A DNA stretch of 64,000 nucleotides from assembly GCF_041053055.1 (NCBI RefSeq), contig NZ_CP163443.1:4030001-4094000 (forward strand), given 5' to 3'. Below the pieces are notes generated by a model. The model ran no database searches. It was given only the letters and a program-made list of their open reading frames with translations, and was not told the DNA's origin. Source of the DNA: Streptomyces sp. R41. Its GTDB lineage: Bacteria; Actinomycetota; Actinomycetes; Streptomycetales; Streptomycetaceae. Within the stretch, counting starts at the first letter, position 1; each line of letters starts with the position of its first letter. Position numbers and translations under genes: made by a program. Below are positions 8,639 through 17,050 of the stretch, piece after piece.

Positions 8639-10234
8639 TCACCGGGACGCGGGCCAGGGCACCTGGGGCGACCGGTAGTACCCGATCCCCAGCGCCTCCC
8701 ACCGCGGCCCCTGCGCCGCGAGCCGCACCTTGTACGTGTCCCAGTCGTGCGTCGACGCGGGCGACCAGCCGAGCTCGGCGGCGCCGGGCAGCCGCGGGAA
8801 CGTCATGTAGTCGATGTGGGCGGAGTTCAGAATCGTCTCCGTCCACAACGGCGCCTCCACTCCCCGGATCGCCGAACTCGGGGCTCCCGGCAGGTAGTTG
8901 CCCGGGTCCCAGTCGTAGGACCGCTTCACCTCGACCAGGCCTGCCCAGTCCTGCCCCAGCGGGGTGTCGGCGGTGTACTTCATGTCGAGGTAGAGCCGGT
9001 CTGCGGGCGACAGGACGAGCCCCGTCCCGTTCTGCGCGGCCTTCGCGACCTGCGCCTTCTCCTCGGCGCTGGTGTCGTCGAGCCCCCAGTACTGCGCGAT
9101 GGCGCCCTTCGCCGGGGTGGCCCCGGTCAGCTGGTGCCAGCCGATCACCGTCTTGCCGTACTTGGCGACGATGGGCTGCACCTTGTCCATGAAGGCCACG
9201 TAGTCGGCGTGACTGGTGGAGTGGGCCTCATCCCCTCCCACGTGGATGTATGTGCCCGGCGTGATCGCGGCCAGCTCCCGGATCACGTCGTCCACGAAGT
9301 CGTACGTCACCGGCTTCGCCACGCACAGCGAGCTGAAGCCGACGTCCGTGCCGGTGTAGAGGGACGGCGCGACCCCGTCGCAGTTCAGCTGGGCGTACGA
9401 GGCGAGCGCGGCGTTGGTGTGCCCCGGCATGTCGATCTCCGGGACGACCTCCAGATAGCGCGAGGCGGCGTACTGGACGATCTCCTTGTACTGGGCCTTG
9501 GTGTAGTAGCCGCCCTGTCCGCCGCCGACCTGCGTGGAGCCGCCGTACGTGGCGAGGCGCGGCCACGAGTCGATCGCGATGCGCCAGCCCTGGTCGTCGC
9601 TCAGGTGCAGATGCAGCTTGTTGACCTTGTAGAGGGCCAACTCGTCGATGTAGCGCTTGACTTGGGAGACGGTGAAGAAGTGCCGGGAGACGTCGAGCAT
9701 CGCGCCTCGGTAGCCGTAGCGCGGGGTGTCCTTGATGGTGCCGCCCGCGACCAGCCAGGGTCCGGGCTGCGGGGAGTTCTTCTCGACGGAGGCCGGGAGG
9801 AGCTGGCGCAGGGTCTGGACGCCGTGGAAGAGCCCGGCGGGCTTGCCGGCCGTGATGGTGACACCGTCCCGGCCACTGTCCAGGCGATACCCCTCGTCGC
9901 CCAGTCCCGTGCCGCCGAGCCGGAGCCGAATGGATCCCCCGTCGTGCGAGGTGACCGGCAGCCGGTAGCCGGTGGAGGGACGCAGGATGTCCGCGAGGTA
10001 CTCGCCGACCCGGCGGGCCTCCCGCGAGTCGTCGTCGATACGGATACGGGTGTCACTGGTGATGCGGTACGCGGGTCCGCTCGCGTGGACCGAGGCGGGG
10101 GCCGGGACCACCTGCCCCAGAGGGGTCGCGGTCCGGTCGGCCGCGGGGGGTGCCGCGCCGACGGCAGAGATACCGGCGGCCGCCACGAGCAGCAGCGTAA
10201 CAAGAAGGCGGGGCGTTCTGTGGTGCTGTCTCAC
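8639..10234 (-). CDS. hex: Secreted beta-N-acetylhexosaminidase (GH20)
   Basis: GH20 exo-enzyme that releases GlcNAc from chitobiose and chito-oligomers outside the cell, 531 aa. The N-terminus is a Sec-type signal (RTPRLLVTLLLVAAAGISAVGA). A GH20b domain follows, then the catalytic TIM barrel with HVGGDEAHS. Asp335-Glu336 are the substrate-assisted catalytic pair, and DMPGHTNAAL and WWxDD-like LHLHLSDDQGWRI blocks are also present. The GTG at 10234 is chosen because AGGGAG stands 6-7 bases upstream. As I recall, the S. coelicolor equivalent SCO2786 was purified and crystallised as ScHEX. A DasR-like operator lies 65 bp upstream. Confidence 0.95.
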   Translation of the reverse strand: MRQHHRTPRLLVTLLLVAAAGISAVGAAPPAADRTATPLGQVVPAPASVHASGPAYRITSDTRIRIDDDSREARRVGEYLADILRPSTGYRLPVTSHDGGSIRLRLGGTGLGDEGYRLDSGRDGVTITAGKPAGLFHGVQTLRQLLPASVEKNSPQPGPWLVAGGTIKDTPRYGYRGAMLDVSRHFFTVSQVKRYIDELALYKVNKLHLHLSDDQGWRIAIDSWPRLATYGGSTQVGGGQGGYYTKAQYKEIVQYAASRYLEVVPEIDMPGHTNAALASYAQLNCDGVAPSLYTGTDVGFSSLCVAKPVTYDFVDDVIRELAAITPGTYIHVGGDEAHSTSHADYVAFMDKVQPIVAKYGKTVIGWHQLTGATPAKGAIAQYWGLDDTSAEEKAQVAKAAQNGTGLVLSPADRLYLDMKYTADTPLGQDWAGLVEVKRSYDWDPGNYLPGAPSSAIRGVEAPLWTETILNSAHIDYMTFPRLPGAAELGWSPASTHDWDTYKVRLAAQGPRWEALGIGYYRSPQVPWPASR

Positions 10235-10298
10235 ATGCGCTCCCTTCGAATGGCCCTTCGCACGGGCCCTGCGGATGATCCTGCGCACGGCCCTGCAA

Positions 10299-10314
10299 AT
10301 TGGTAAAGACCACT
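10299..10314 (-). promoter_or_regulatory. DasR-responsive element (dre-like operator) of hex
   Basis: Read on the minus strand this is AGTGGTCTTTACCAAT, which agrees with the dre consensus ACTGGTCTAGACCACT at 13 of 16 positions. DasR is the GlcNAc-sensing GntR repressor of chitin/GlcNAc genes, and the orthologous hexosaminidase promoter is a reported DasR target. The site also lies 32 bp before the divergent DUF4429 gene. Confidence 0.75.
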
Positions 10315-10345
10315 CTCCCGCAGACCCGGTGAAACAATCCCCCTC

Positions 10346-11221
10346 ATGGCGGAAATCATCCAGAGGGACGGCACGTGGACCTTCGACGGCGACGCACTGC
10401 GGCTGACACCGGGGCGCGACAAGAACGTCAGTCTGCTCCGCAAGACCCTGGGTGAACTGACCGTCCCGCTCGGCGCGTTGGCGAGCGTCTCCTTCGAGCA
10501 GGGCAAGAAGACCGGGCGGCTGAGGCTCAGGCTGCGCGACGGCGCCGACCCGCTGCTCCAGGCGACGGGCGGCAAGCTCGCCGAGCCGAACGACCCGTAC
10601 CAGCTCACTGTCGAGTCCGACCGCTACGGCGTCGCGGAGTACTTCGTGGACGAGGTGCGCAACGCACTGCTCCTCGACCAGGTGCCGTCCGACCCCGTCG
10701 ACGGCTACCTGCTGCCCGGCCCCTCCGTGCCGCTGTCCGCCTCCGCGGGTGACGGCACCGCGAGCTTCGACGGCGAGCACGTACGCCTGGAGTGGAACTG
10801 GAAGACGGAGGACGCGAAAGCCGCGGCGGGCGCCCGCGCGCTCGCTCTGAGCGACATCACGGCAGTCGAGTGGCACCCCGCGGTCGGCCTGGAGAACGGC
10901 TGCCTGCGGTTCGTCGTGCGCGGCGCGGAGACCAAGGCCCCGCCGAAGTACGACCCCAACTCCGTGGAACTGTGGGGCTTCAAGAAGGACCCGCTGATGG
11001 CCCTGGTCGCGGCGGCCGTGCAGGCGCGGCTGCCGCATCCGACGGCGCCGACCGACCGGGAGCCGGTGAAGGAACTGCCGCGGGCGCCTGAGCCCCCCAC
11101 CGAGGCCGACCACGACGCCCTCCTGCGCCGCCTGCGCGAGCTCGGCGACCTGCACAAGGAGGGCGTCCTGACGGACGAGGAGTTCGCGCTGGCCAAGCAG
11201 GCGGTCCTCAGGCGCATGTAG
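10346..11221 (+). CDS. DUF4429 protein with C-terminal SHOCT motif
   Basis: Cytoplasmic protein of 291 aa with two copies of a PH-like DUF4429 domain. The first runs roughly from residues 5-110 (IIQRDGTWTFDGDALRLTPG) and the second from 130-235 (GDGTASFDGEHVRLEWNW). The tail LRELGDLHKEGVLTDEEFA is a SHOCT (short C-terminal) motif. Function is unknown; the pair of domains suggests a protein- or membrane-binding scaffold. It starts 32 bp from the hex dre site, so divergent co-regulation with hex is possible. No good ribosome-binding site precedes the ATG. Confidence 0.85.
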   Translation: MAEIIQRDGTWTFDGDALRLTPGRDKNVSLLRKTLGELTVPLGALASVSFEQGKKTGRLRLRLRDGADPLLQATGGKLAEPNDPYQLTVESDRYGVAEYFVDEVRNALLLDQVPSDPVDGYLLPGPSVPLSASAGDGTASFDGEHVRLEWNWKTEDAKAAAGARALALSDITAVEWHPAVGLENGCLRFVVRGAETKAPPKYDPNSVELWGFKKDPLMALVAAAVQARLPHPTAPTDREPVKELPRAPEPPTEADHDALLRRLRELGDLHKEGVLTDEEFALAKQAVLRRM

Positions 11222-11250
11222 CGCGGGTGAGAACCGCCTGCCGGTCGGGC

Positions 11251-11276
11251 CGTACGCCCCGCCTTCCGGGCGTACG
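11251..11276. terminator. Hairpin between convergent DUF4429 and phosphatase genes
   Basis: Perfect 9-bp stem CGTACGCCC / GGGCGTACG with an 8-base loop in the 62-bp gap between two convergent stop codons. Confidence 0.6.
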
Positions 11277-11283
11277 CGTGGCC

Positions 11284-12876
11284 CTACTTGGCCCGGCGCG
11301 CCACCGTGAAGTGGTCGACCTCTTCACCGGTCTCGGCGATGCCGCGCACCTTCAGGGTGGCCAGGTGCCCCTTCGACGCCGGGGTGACATCCACGCGCAG
11401 GAACGAGTAGTTGAGGTAGCGCACCCGCGACCAGGCGACCGTCTCGTTCTGCTTGCCGTCCTTCTGGTTGATGAAGGAGGCCACGGACTCGACCTCGTTC
11501 TCGTGGCCCTCGTACGACTGCGGGGCGGAGAACGCGTACAGGCTGCGCCCTGCCGCGCCCGCCGTCACATAGACGACGCCGTCGGTCTCGGGGTACGCCG
11601 TGCCGCCGATCGGCAGCTTCTTGGTGACCGCGTTGCCCTTGATGACGTCCGTGCGCTCGTACTGGTGGTTGTGGCCGTTGATCACCAGGTCGACGGTGTA
11701 CTTCTCGAACAGCGGCACCCACTCCTGTCGCACGCCCCCCTCCGAGGCGTGCGCCGTGGAGGTGCAGTAGGCGCAGTGGTGGAAGAAGATCACGACGAAG
11801 TCGACGTCCTTGGACGCGCGGAACTTCTTGAGCTGCGCCTCCAGCCACTTCGTCTGGGTGCCGCCGGAGATGCCGAGGTTGGCCGGGATCTCGAAGGACA
11901 CGTCGTTGGCGTCCAGCGAGATGATCGCCGTGTTGCCGTAGACGAAGGAGTAGACGCCGGGCAGATTGGCCTTGTCGGGGCCGTTGTCCGGCAGGCTCCA
12001 GCGGGCCTCTTCGCCGCCGTAGCCGTTGGGCGAGTACCAGGCCTCCATGTCGTGGTTGCCGTACGCCGGCATCCACGGGACCTGCTTGGCGACCGTCTCG
12101 GTCTGGGCGAGGAACTGGTCCCAGATGCGCGAGTCGAAGCCGGTGTCCTCCTTCTTGCCCGCGCCGGCCGGGTCGGCGTACGCGATGTCGCCGGCGTGCA
12201 GGTGGAAGGCCGGGTTCTGGCCGAGCAGCAGGGCGTCGTTGGCGAGGCCGTGGTAGCCGACGCCCTCGTCGCCGAAGGCCGTGAAGGTGAACGGCTCGGC
12301 GTGCGAGGGAGCGGTGGTGAAGGTGCCGAGGGTGCCCAGCAGGTGGGGCTCGGCCGGGTCGAAGCCCGCGTGGCCGACGCCGTAGTAGTAGGTCTTGCCG
12401 GGGCGCAGGTGGGTGAGCTTGGCGTGCACGTAGTACTGCGTGTGGTCGCCGCTCGCGCCGACGCCGGCCGGGGTGTAGAGGGTGCGGACCTCGGCCTCGA
12501 TCTTGCGGGAGAGGTCCCAGGGGTGGGCGCCGATGCGTATGAACGGCTTGTCGACCGCCGTCGGGACCTGCCAGGAGACGGTCATCTCGGTGCGCGGGTC
12601 GGCGCCGTAGGCGAGGTGGCGGCCGAAGGGGGCGACGAGCGCGCCGTCGACCTTCTCCGTCGACGTCGAAGCCGCCGTCCGCTGCGACGGCACCGCGGCC
12701 TGCGCGACGGCGCCCGGTACGAAGGCGCCGCCCGCGACGGCGCCCAGGGTCACGGCGCCGCCTCTGATCATGTTGCGCCGCGAGAACTTGGCGCGAAGAT
12801 ACTCGTGCTGCTCGGCCATGCTCATTCGCTCGGCGAGCTTCTCCGGTACGCCCATGCGTGGAGTGTCCATGGCCAC
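11284..12876 (-). CDS. Tat-exported purple acid phosphatase-like metallophosphoesterase
   Basis: Secreted dinuclear-metal phosphoesterase, 530 aa. The long n-region ends in a twin-arginine signal FSRRNMIRGGAVTLGAVAGG (about residues 33-52). It is followed by a fibronectin-like N-terminal domain with EMTVSWQVPT. The metallophosphatase core then shows FTAFGDEGVG, HAGDIAYADP (GDxxY), AYGNHDMEAW (GNHD), VIFFHHCAYC and NGHNHQYERT (GHxHxYER). These are the purple acid phosphatase metal ligands in order. GTG 12876 is preferred, because GGGAG lies 8 bases upstream; an internal ATG at 12870 is the alternative. Natural substrate unknown. Confidence 0.9.
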   Translation of the reverse strand: MAMDTPRMGVPEKLAERMSMAEQHEYLRAKFSRRNMIRGGAVTLGAVAGGAFVPGAVAQAAVPSQRTAASTSTEKVDGALVAPFGRHLAYGADPRTEMTVSWQVPTAVDKPFIRIGAHPWDLSRKIEAEVRTLYTPAGVGASGDHTQYYVHAKLTHLRPGKTYYYGVGHAGFDPAEPHLLGTLGTFTTAPSHAEPFTFTAFGDEGVGYHGLANDALLLGQNPAFHLHAGDIAYADPAGAGKKEDTGFDSRIWDQFLAQTETVAKQVPWMPAYGNHDMEAWYSPNGYGGEEARWSLPDNGPDKANLPGVYSFVYGNTAIISLDANDVSFEIPANLGISGGTQTKWLEAQLKKFRASKDVDFVVIFFHHCAYCTSTAHASEGGVRQEWVPLFEKYTVDLVINGHNHQYERTDVIKGNAVTKKLPIGGTAYPETDGVVYVTAGAAGRSLYAFSAPQSYEGHENEVESVASFINQKDGKQNETVAWSRVRYLNYSFLRVDVTPASKGHLATLKVRGIAETGEEVDHFTVARRAK

Positions 12877-13019
12877 AGAAGTTGCTCCCGGCAATCGACG
12901 CGGCGCAAGACACAGGATGGACAGCTTCCAAACAGCCCCCCATAAGAGTTTCAACAGCCATCTGCCCGATATCGGGCACGATTCTTGCGAATCGGCTCCG
13001 CTTACCTCAGGATCAACGG

Positions 13020-13277
13020 GTGCACGACGAACTTGTTGATCATCTGACGCGGTCCTCGCCCCTGAACCGGGGCGAGGCGCTGCGGGTGATCCAGGACGTG
13101 CTCGCCTATTTCGACGAGTCGACCGAGGACTACGTCCGCCGCCGCCATCGCGAGCTCCAGGGCCAGGGCCTGGTGAACGCGGCGATCTTCGAACGGATCG
13201 AGGCGGACCTGAAGTACCGGGCGGTCGCACCGCCCGAGCTCACGCTCAGGCAGCTGCGGCGCATTGTCTACGGCTGA
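13020..13277 (+). CDS. Small conserved hypothetical protein
   Basis: A protein of about 85 aa beginning VHDELVDHLTRSSPLNRGEA and rich in charged helices (VIQDVLAYFDESTEDYVRRR, GLVNAAIFERIEADLKYRAV), ending LRQLRRIVYG. No membrane segment or metal motif. The frame is open further upstream, but codon usage becomes non-typical before 13020. GTG 13020, after CAGGATCAACGG, is the most likely start. It lies divergent from the phosphatase and 63 bp before glmS. I do not recognise its family. The length and helical pattern resemble small streptomycete regulatory or adaptor proteins, but that is a guess. Confidence 0.6.
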   Translation: MHDELVDHLTRSSPLNRGEALRVIQDVLAYFDESTEDYVRRRHRELQGQGLVNAAIFERIEADLKYRAVAPPELTLRQLRRIVYG

Positions 13278-13340
13278 CCGCCCCGGCTACGACCGACGCC
13301 GGGCGAGCACTCATCAATAGAGGGGACAGAAGGACCGTAT

Positions 13341-15158
13341 ATGTGCGGAATCGTGGGATATATCGGAAAGCGTGATGTGGCGCCGCTCCTGCTGGAGGGC
13401 CTGCAGCGCCTGGAGTACCGCGGCTACGACTCGGCGGGCATCGTCGTCACGACGCCCAAGTCGGCCGGCCTGAAGATGGTCAAGGCCAAGGGCCGGGTCC
13501 GCGACCTGGAGGCCAAGGTCCCCGCGCGCTTCAAGGGCACCACCGGCATCGCCCACACCCGCTGGGCCACCCACGGCGCCCCCTCCGACGTGAACGCCCA
13601 CCCGCACATGTCGGCCGACAGCAAGGTCGCGGTCGTCCACAACGGCATCATCGACAACGCCTCCGACCTGCGGAAGAAGCTCGAGGCCGACGGCATCGAG
13701 TTCCTCTCCGAGACCGACACCGAGGTCCTCACCCACCTCATCGCCCGCTCGCAGCAGGAGAAGCTCGAGGACAAGGTCCGCGACGCCCTGCGTGTGATCG
13801 AGGGCACGTACGGCATCGCGGTCCTGCACGCCGACTTCCCCGACCGCATCGTGGTGGCCCGCAACGGCTCCCCGGTCGTCCTCGGCATCGGCGAGAAGGA
13901 GATGTTCGTCGCCTCCGACATCGCCGCCCTGGTCACCCACACCCGGCAGATAGTGACCCTCGACGACGGCGAGATGGCCACCCTCAAGGCCGACGACTTC
14001 CGTACGTACACCACCGAGGGCACCCGTACGACGGCCGAGCCGACCACCGTGGAGTGGGAGGCGGCGTCGTACGACATGGGCGGCCACGACACGTACATGC
14101 ACAAGGAGATCCACGAGCAGGCCGACGCCGTGGACCGCGTGCTGCGCGGCCGCATCGACGACCGGTTCTCGACCGTGCACCTCGGCGGCCTGAACCTGGA
14201 CGCCCGTGAGGCGCGCCAGATCCGCCGCGTGAAGATCCTCGGCTGCGGCACCTCGTACCACGCGGGCATGATCGGCGCCCAGATGATCGAGGAGCTGGCC
14301 CGCATCCCCGCGGACGCCGAGCCGGCCTCCGAGTTCCGCTACCGCAACGCCGTGGTCGACCCCGACACGCTGTACGTCGCCGTCTCCCAGTCCGGTGAGA
14401 CGTACGACGTCCTGGCGGCCGTCCAGGAGCTCAAGCGCAAGGGCGCGCGGGTGCTGGGCGTGGTGAACGTGGTGGGCAGCGCCATCGCGCGCGAGGCCGA
14501 CGGCGGCATGTACGTCCACGCGGGCCCCGAGGTCTGCGTCGTCTCCACCAAGTGCTTCACGAACACGACCGTCGCCTTCGCGCTGCTCGCCCTGCACCTC
14601 GGCCGTACCCGTGACCTGTCGGTCCGCGACGGCAAGCGGATCATCGAGGGCCTGCGCAAGCTGCCCGGCCAGATCTCCGAGATCCTGGAGCAGGAGGACG
14701 AGATCAAGAAGCTGGCCGAGCAGTACGCCGAGGCCCGCTCGATGCTCTTCATCGGCCGCGTACGGGGCTACCCGGTGGCCCGTGAGGCCTCCCTGAAGCT
14801 CAAGGAGGTCTCGTACATCCACGCCGAGGCCTACCCCGCCTCCGAGCTCAAGCACGGCCCGCTGGCGCTCATCGAGCCCGCGCTCCCCACGGTCGCGATC
14901 GTCCCCGACGACGACCTCCTGGAGAAGAACCGCGCCGCCCTGGAGGAGATCAAGGCCCGCAGCGGCAAGATCCTCGCGGTCGCCCACCAGGAGCAGGAGA
15001 AGGCCGACCAGACGATCGTCGTCCCGAAGAACGAGGACGAACTGGACCCGATCCTCATGGGCATCCCGCTGCAACTCCTCGCCTACCACACGGCGTTGGC
15101 ACTGGGCCGCGACATCGACAAGCCCAGGAACCTCGCCAAGTCGGTCACGGTGGAGTAA
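13341..15158 (+). CDS. glmS: Glutamine-fructose-6-phosphate aminotransferase (isomerising)
   Basis: Makes glucosamine-6-phosphate from fructose-6-phosphate and glutamine for the cell wall, 605 aa. The class-II glutaminase domain begins with catalytic Cys2 (MCGIVGYIGKR), with HTRWATHGAP for glutamine binding. Two SIS sugar-isomerase domains follow, carrying CGTSYHAGM and SQSGETYDV, then HAEAYPASELKHGP. The protein ends in the expected DKPRNLAKSVTVE. It corresponds to the second streptomycete copy (glmS2, SCO2789) by context. It is 63 bp after the small hypothetical gene and ends in a strong terminator. Confidence 0.95.
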   Translation: MCGIVGYIGKRDVAPLLLEGLQRLEYRGYDSAGIVVTTPKSAGLKMVKAKGRVRDLEAKVPARFKGTTGIAHTRWATHGAPSDVNAHPHMSADSKVAVVHNGIIDNASDLRKKLEADGIEFLSETDTEVLTHLIARSQQEKLEDKVRDALRVIEGTYGIAVLHADFPDRIVVARNGSPVVLGIGEKEMFVASDIAALVTHTRQIVTLDDGEMATLKADDFRTYTTEGTRTTAEPTTVEWEAASYDMGGHDTYMHKEIHEQADAVDRVLRGRIDDRFSTVHLGGLNLDAREARQIRRVKILGCGTSYHAGMIGAQMIEELARIPADAEPASEFRYRNAVVDPDTLYVAVSQSGETYDVLAAVQELKRKGARVLGVVNVVGSAIAREADGGMYVHAGPEVCVVSTKCFTNTTVAFALLALHLGRTRDLSVRDGKRIIEGLRKLPGQISEILEQEDEIKKLAEQYAEARSMLFIGRVRGYPVAREASLKLKEVSYIHAEAYPASELKHGPLALIEPALPTVAIVPDDDLLEKNRAALEEIKARSGKILAVAHQEQEKADQTIVVPKNEDELDPILMGIPLQLLAYHTALALGRDIDKPRNLAKSVTVE

Positions 15159-15249
15159 AGATCCACAAGATCACAGAAGCGACATTTGAGGAACCCCCGC
15201 GGCGAGCAATCAAGTCCGCGGGAGCGGCGCCGGTTCAGGCGCCAAAGCT

Positions 15250-15292
15250 GAACGATCCCCTGTGTGTGCCACCTTCACACAGGGGATCGTTC
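15250..15292. terminator. Strong intrinsic terminator after glmS
   Basis: Perfect 17-bp inverted repeat GAACGATCCCCTGTGTG / CACACAGGGGATCGTTC with a 9-base loop. It is placed 91 bp past the glmS stop and before the convergent acetate-transporter gene, so it may serve both. Confidence 0.9.
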
Positions 15293-15335
15293 TTTCAAGG
15301 GCCAGGGCCGCCCAATACCCCGGCCCGCGCCTGCT

Positions 15336-15908
15336 TCAGCCGGTGGCCGTCACCCCCCGGCCGGCGGCGCGTCCGGGCAGTGCGGTGGGCCAGTTGGCGA
15401 GCGCCGCCGTGGCCCCGTACCAGGCCAGCAGCCCACCGGCCGCGGCGAACCAGCCCGCGACCTTGGCGAGACCGCTGGAGTCGCCGAACTGCCCGATGGC
15501 CAGCAGGAGAAGGGCCACGAAGAGCAGCCCGTACGTGCCTCGTGCGAGCGTCGAGGCGCCGGAGGCCGCGACCGTCAGGCTGAGTGCGACGAGCGCGAAC
15601 AGGAGCAGGAAGAGACCGGCCGCGTTGGCGGAGACCTGCGCGTCGGACGTGACGCCCCAGGTGAACCAGAGCGCGCCGAGTGCGGAGAAGGCCGTACCGG
15701 TGAAGGCGTCACGGTCGCGGAAGGCGAACAGACCGGCGACGAAGAGCGCGATGCCACCGACGTAGGTGGCGAGAGAGACGGAATCCGCCGCTGTGACGCC
15801 GTCGATCACTTCGGTGTGACCGAGGCCGAAGGCCAGCAGGGTGAGTCCGAGCGCGAGTTGGCCGAGGGTCGATGTTGTGGTGCTTCCCGCAGAGACGTCA
15901 TTGTCCAC
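15336..15908 (-). CDS. GPR1/FUN34/YaaH (SatP) family transporter
   Basis: Integral membrane protein of 190 aa with six predicted helices: LGQLALGLTLLAFGLGHTEV, a helix around ATYVGGIALFVAGLFAF, then FSALGALWFTWGV, NAAGLFLLLFALVALSLTV, YGLLFVALLLLAIGQF and VAGWFAAAGGLLAWYGA. Size and helix number match the acetate/succinate permease family GPR1/FUN34/YaaH. The N-terminal family signature is degenerate compared with enteric SatP, so substrate is uncertain. Monocistronic; the upstream 246 bp holds its promoter region. Confidence 0.75.
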   Translation of the reverse strand: MDNDVSAGSTTTSTLGQLALGLTLLAFGLGHTEVIDGVTAADSVSLATYVGGIALFVAGLFAFRDRDAFTGTAFSALGALWFTWGVTSDAQVSANAAGLFLLLFALVALSLTVAASGASTLARGTYGLLFVALLLLAIGQFGDSSGLAKVAGWFAAAGGLLAWYGATAALANWPTALPGRAAGRGVTATG

Positions 15909-16123
15909 GGCGGGCTCCCTTCATGCATGTGCAGTTGTGCTGCGTGGTACCGGCCGTGCGGTTGGTCCGGCGACCGGTATGTACCCTTCACAAGGGCACA
16001 AACCACCTCTACGCGCGAGTAGATTTGCGCTGCGGCAAAAGGGAGTTGACCCTGCCCACGGCTCATCTCACCTGGGACAACGTCGAGTTACGGAATGACA
16101 ACACCTCAGGAACGTCGGACCGC

Positions 16124-16175
16124 GTGGATCACGGGGCGACGATCACTGGGTGGATCACGGAATGACGATCACCGG
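16124..16175 (-). repeat. 26-bp tandem duplication at the 3' end of the universal stress gene
   Basis: Two adjacent 26-bp copies, 16124-16149 and 16150-16175, both of the form GTGGATCACGG...CGATCAC.GG, differing at three or four bases. The right-hand copy contains the last codons and stop (16155-16157) of the universal stress protein gene. The left-hand copy is a downstream duplicate encoding nearly the same VIV-P-stop in another frame. Confidence 0.7.
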
Positions 16176-16682
16176 GCGCTGCGCGCGCTTGGCGAGGCGT
16201 CCGGCCACCGAGCCGAAGATGCGCCCGACGATGCCGTGCGTGGAGCCGACGACGATCGCGTCCGCCTCGTACTCCCGCCCCACCTCTTCGAGTTCGTGAC
16301 AGATGTCACCGCCGCGCTCGACGAGGATCCACGGCACCTCGGCCAGATATTCGGCACAGGCGAGTTCGAGTCCGAGCACCTCGGTGCGGTGGTCCGGCAC
16401 GTCGACAAAGACCGGTGGCTCACAGCCGGCCCACACCGTGGTGGGCAGCCGGTTGGCGACATGCACGATGATCAGGCCCGAGCCGGAGCGGTGGGCCATC
16501 CCGATCGCGTAGGCGAGGGCGCGCTCGCTGGACGTAGAGCCGTCGAAACCGACGACGACGCCATGCTTGAAGGCGGGATCGCAGGACTGGCGGGGTTCTT
16601 CCGCCGCCAGGGGCTCGGCCGCCGTGGGATCGGCGAGCGGGCGCTTGCGGTCCGCGGGATCGAAGAATTCGTGACCGGCCAT
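16155..16682 (-). CDS. Universal stress protein (UspA family)
   Basis: Single-domain cytoplasmic ATP-binding stress protein, 175 aa from ATG 16682. The first strand is GVVVGFDGSTSSERALAYAI. The ATP-binding loop at the end of the fold reads GSTHGIVGRIFGSVAGRL, fitting the G-2x-G-9x-G(S/T) pattern, before the last strand RPVIVIP. A preceding 50-residue N-terminal extension (MAGHEFFDPADRK) is polar and Usp-atypical. The frame is open upstream to 16985, but that part has no family similarity and contains rare-looking residues. Confidence 0.88.
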   Translation of the reverse strand: MAGHEFFDPADRKRPLADPTAAEPLAAEEPRQSCDPAFKHGVVVGFDGSTSSERALAYAIGMAHRSGSGLIIVHVANRLPTTVWAGCEPPVFVDVPDHRTEVLGLELACAEYLAEVPWILVERGGDICHELEEVGREYEADAIVVGSTHGIVGRIFGSVAGRLAKRAQRPVIVIP

Positions 16683-17050
16683 GGGTATCTCGGCGTTTGG
16701 ATCCTCGTGGTGGGGACGACAACGATCGGCAGAGCTGTGTCCGGGAATCATCTTCCCAACCCCATACCCCCAAGGGTACGGCGGCACGCCTCCTCTGCCC
16801 AGATCCCGCGCGCGCTGTGCGGCGTTCCCCGGAGCATGCATGAGAGGGCGCCCGTAACGCAATGGTTGCTGCCCCGTACAGGCGGTTTGCACAGGGTTCA
16901 CCCAGGGACGGAGCCTTTCCTCGCGGGAAGGGGGCCTTTCGTCGTCGTACACCGGTGGCCAGGCAGTGACCGGCCGGTCGAACACGCGTTGAACCGGTGA
17001 GCCACCGCCATGGAGAGCATGGAGAGCACTGGAGTACTAGGGAGCACAAC
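16683..17050. other. Intergenic region without a recognisable gene (divergent promoters)
   Basis: These 368 bp separate the stress-protein gene (minus) from the Gly-rich-repeat membrane protein gene (plus) and must hold both promoters. I see no gene, RNA or clear operator. The final part, TAGGGAGCACAAC, is the ribosome-binding region of the gene at 17051. Confidence 0.5.

Noticed and set aside
8639..11155. An 838-residue minus-strand frame as one large protein
   Set aside because: Only the downstream 531 residues (from GTG 10234) are the hexosaminidase; the rest is antisense to the DUF4429 gene.
11227..12945. 572-residue plus-strand frame opposite the phosphatase
   Set aside because: Same antisense composition; the minus strand holds all purple acid phosphatase motifs.
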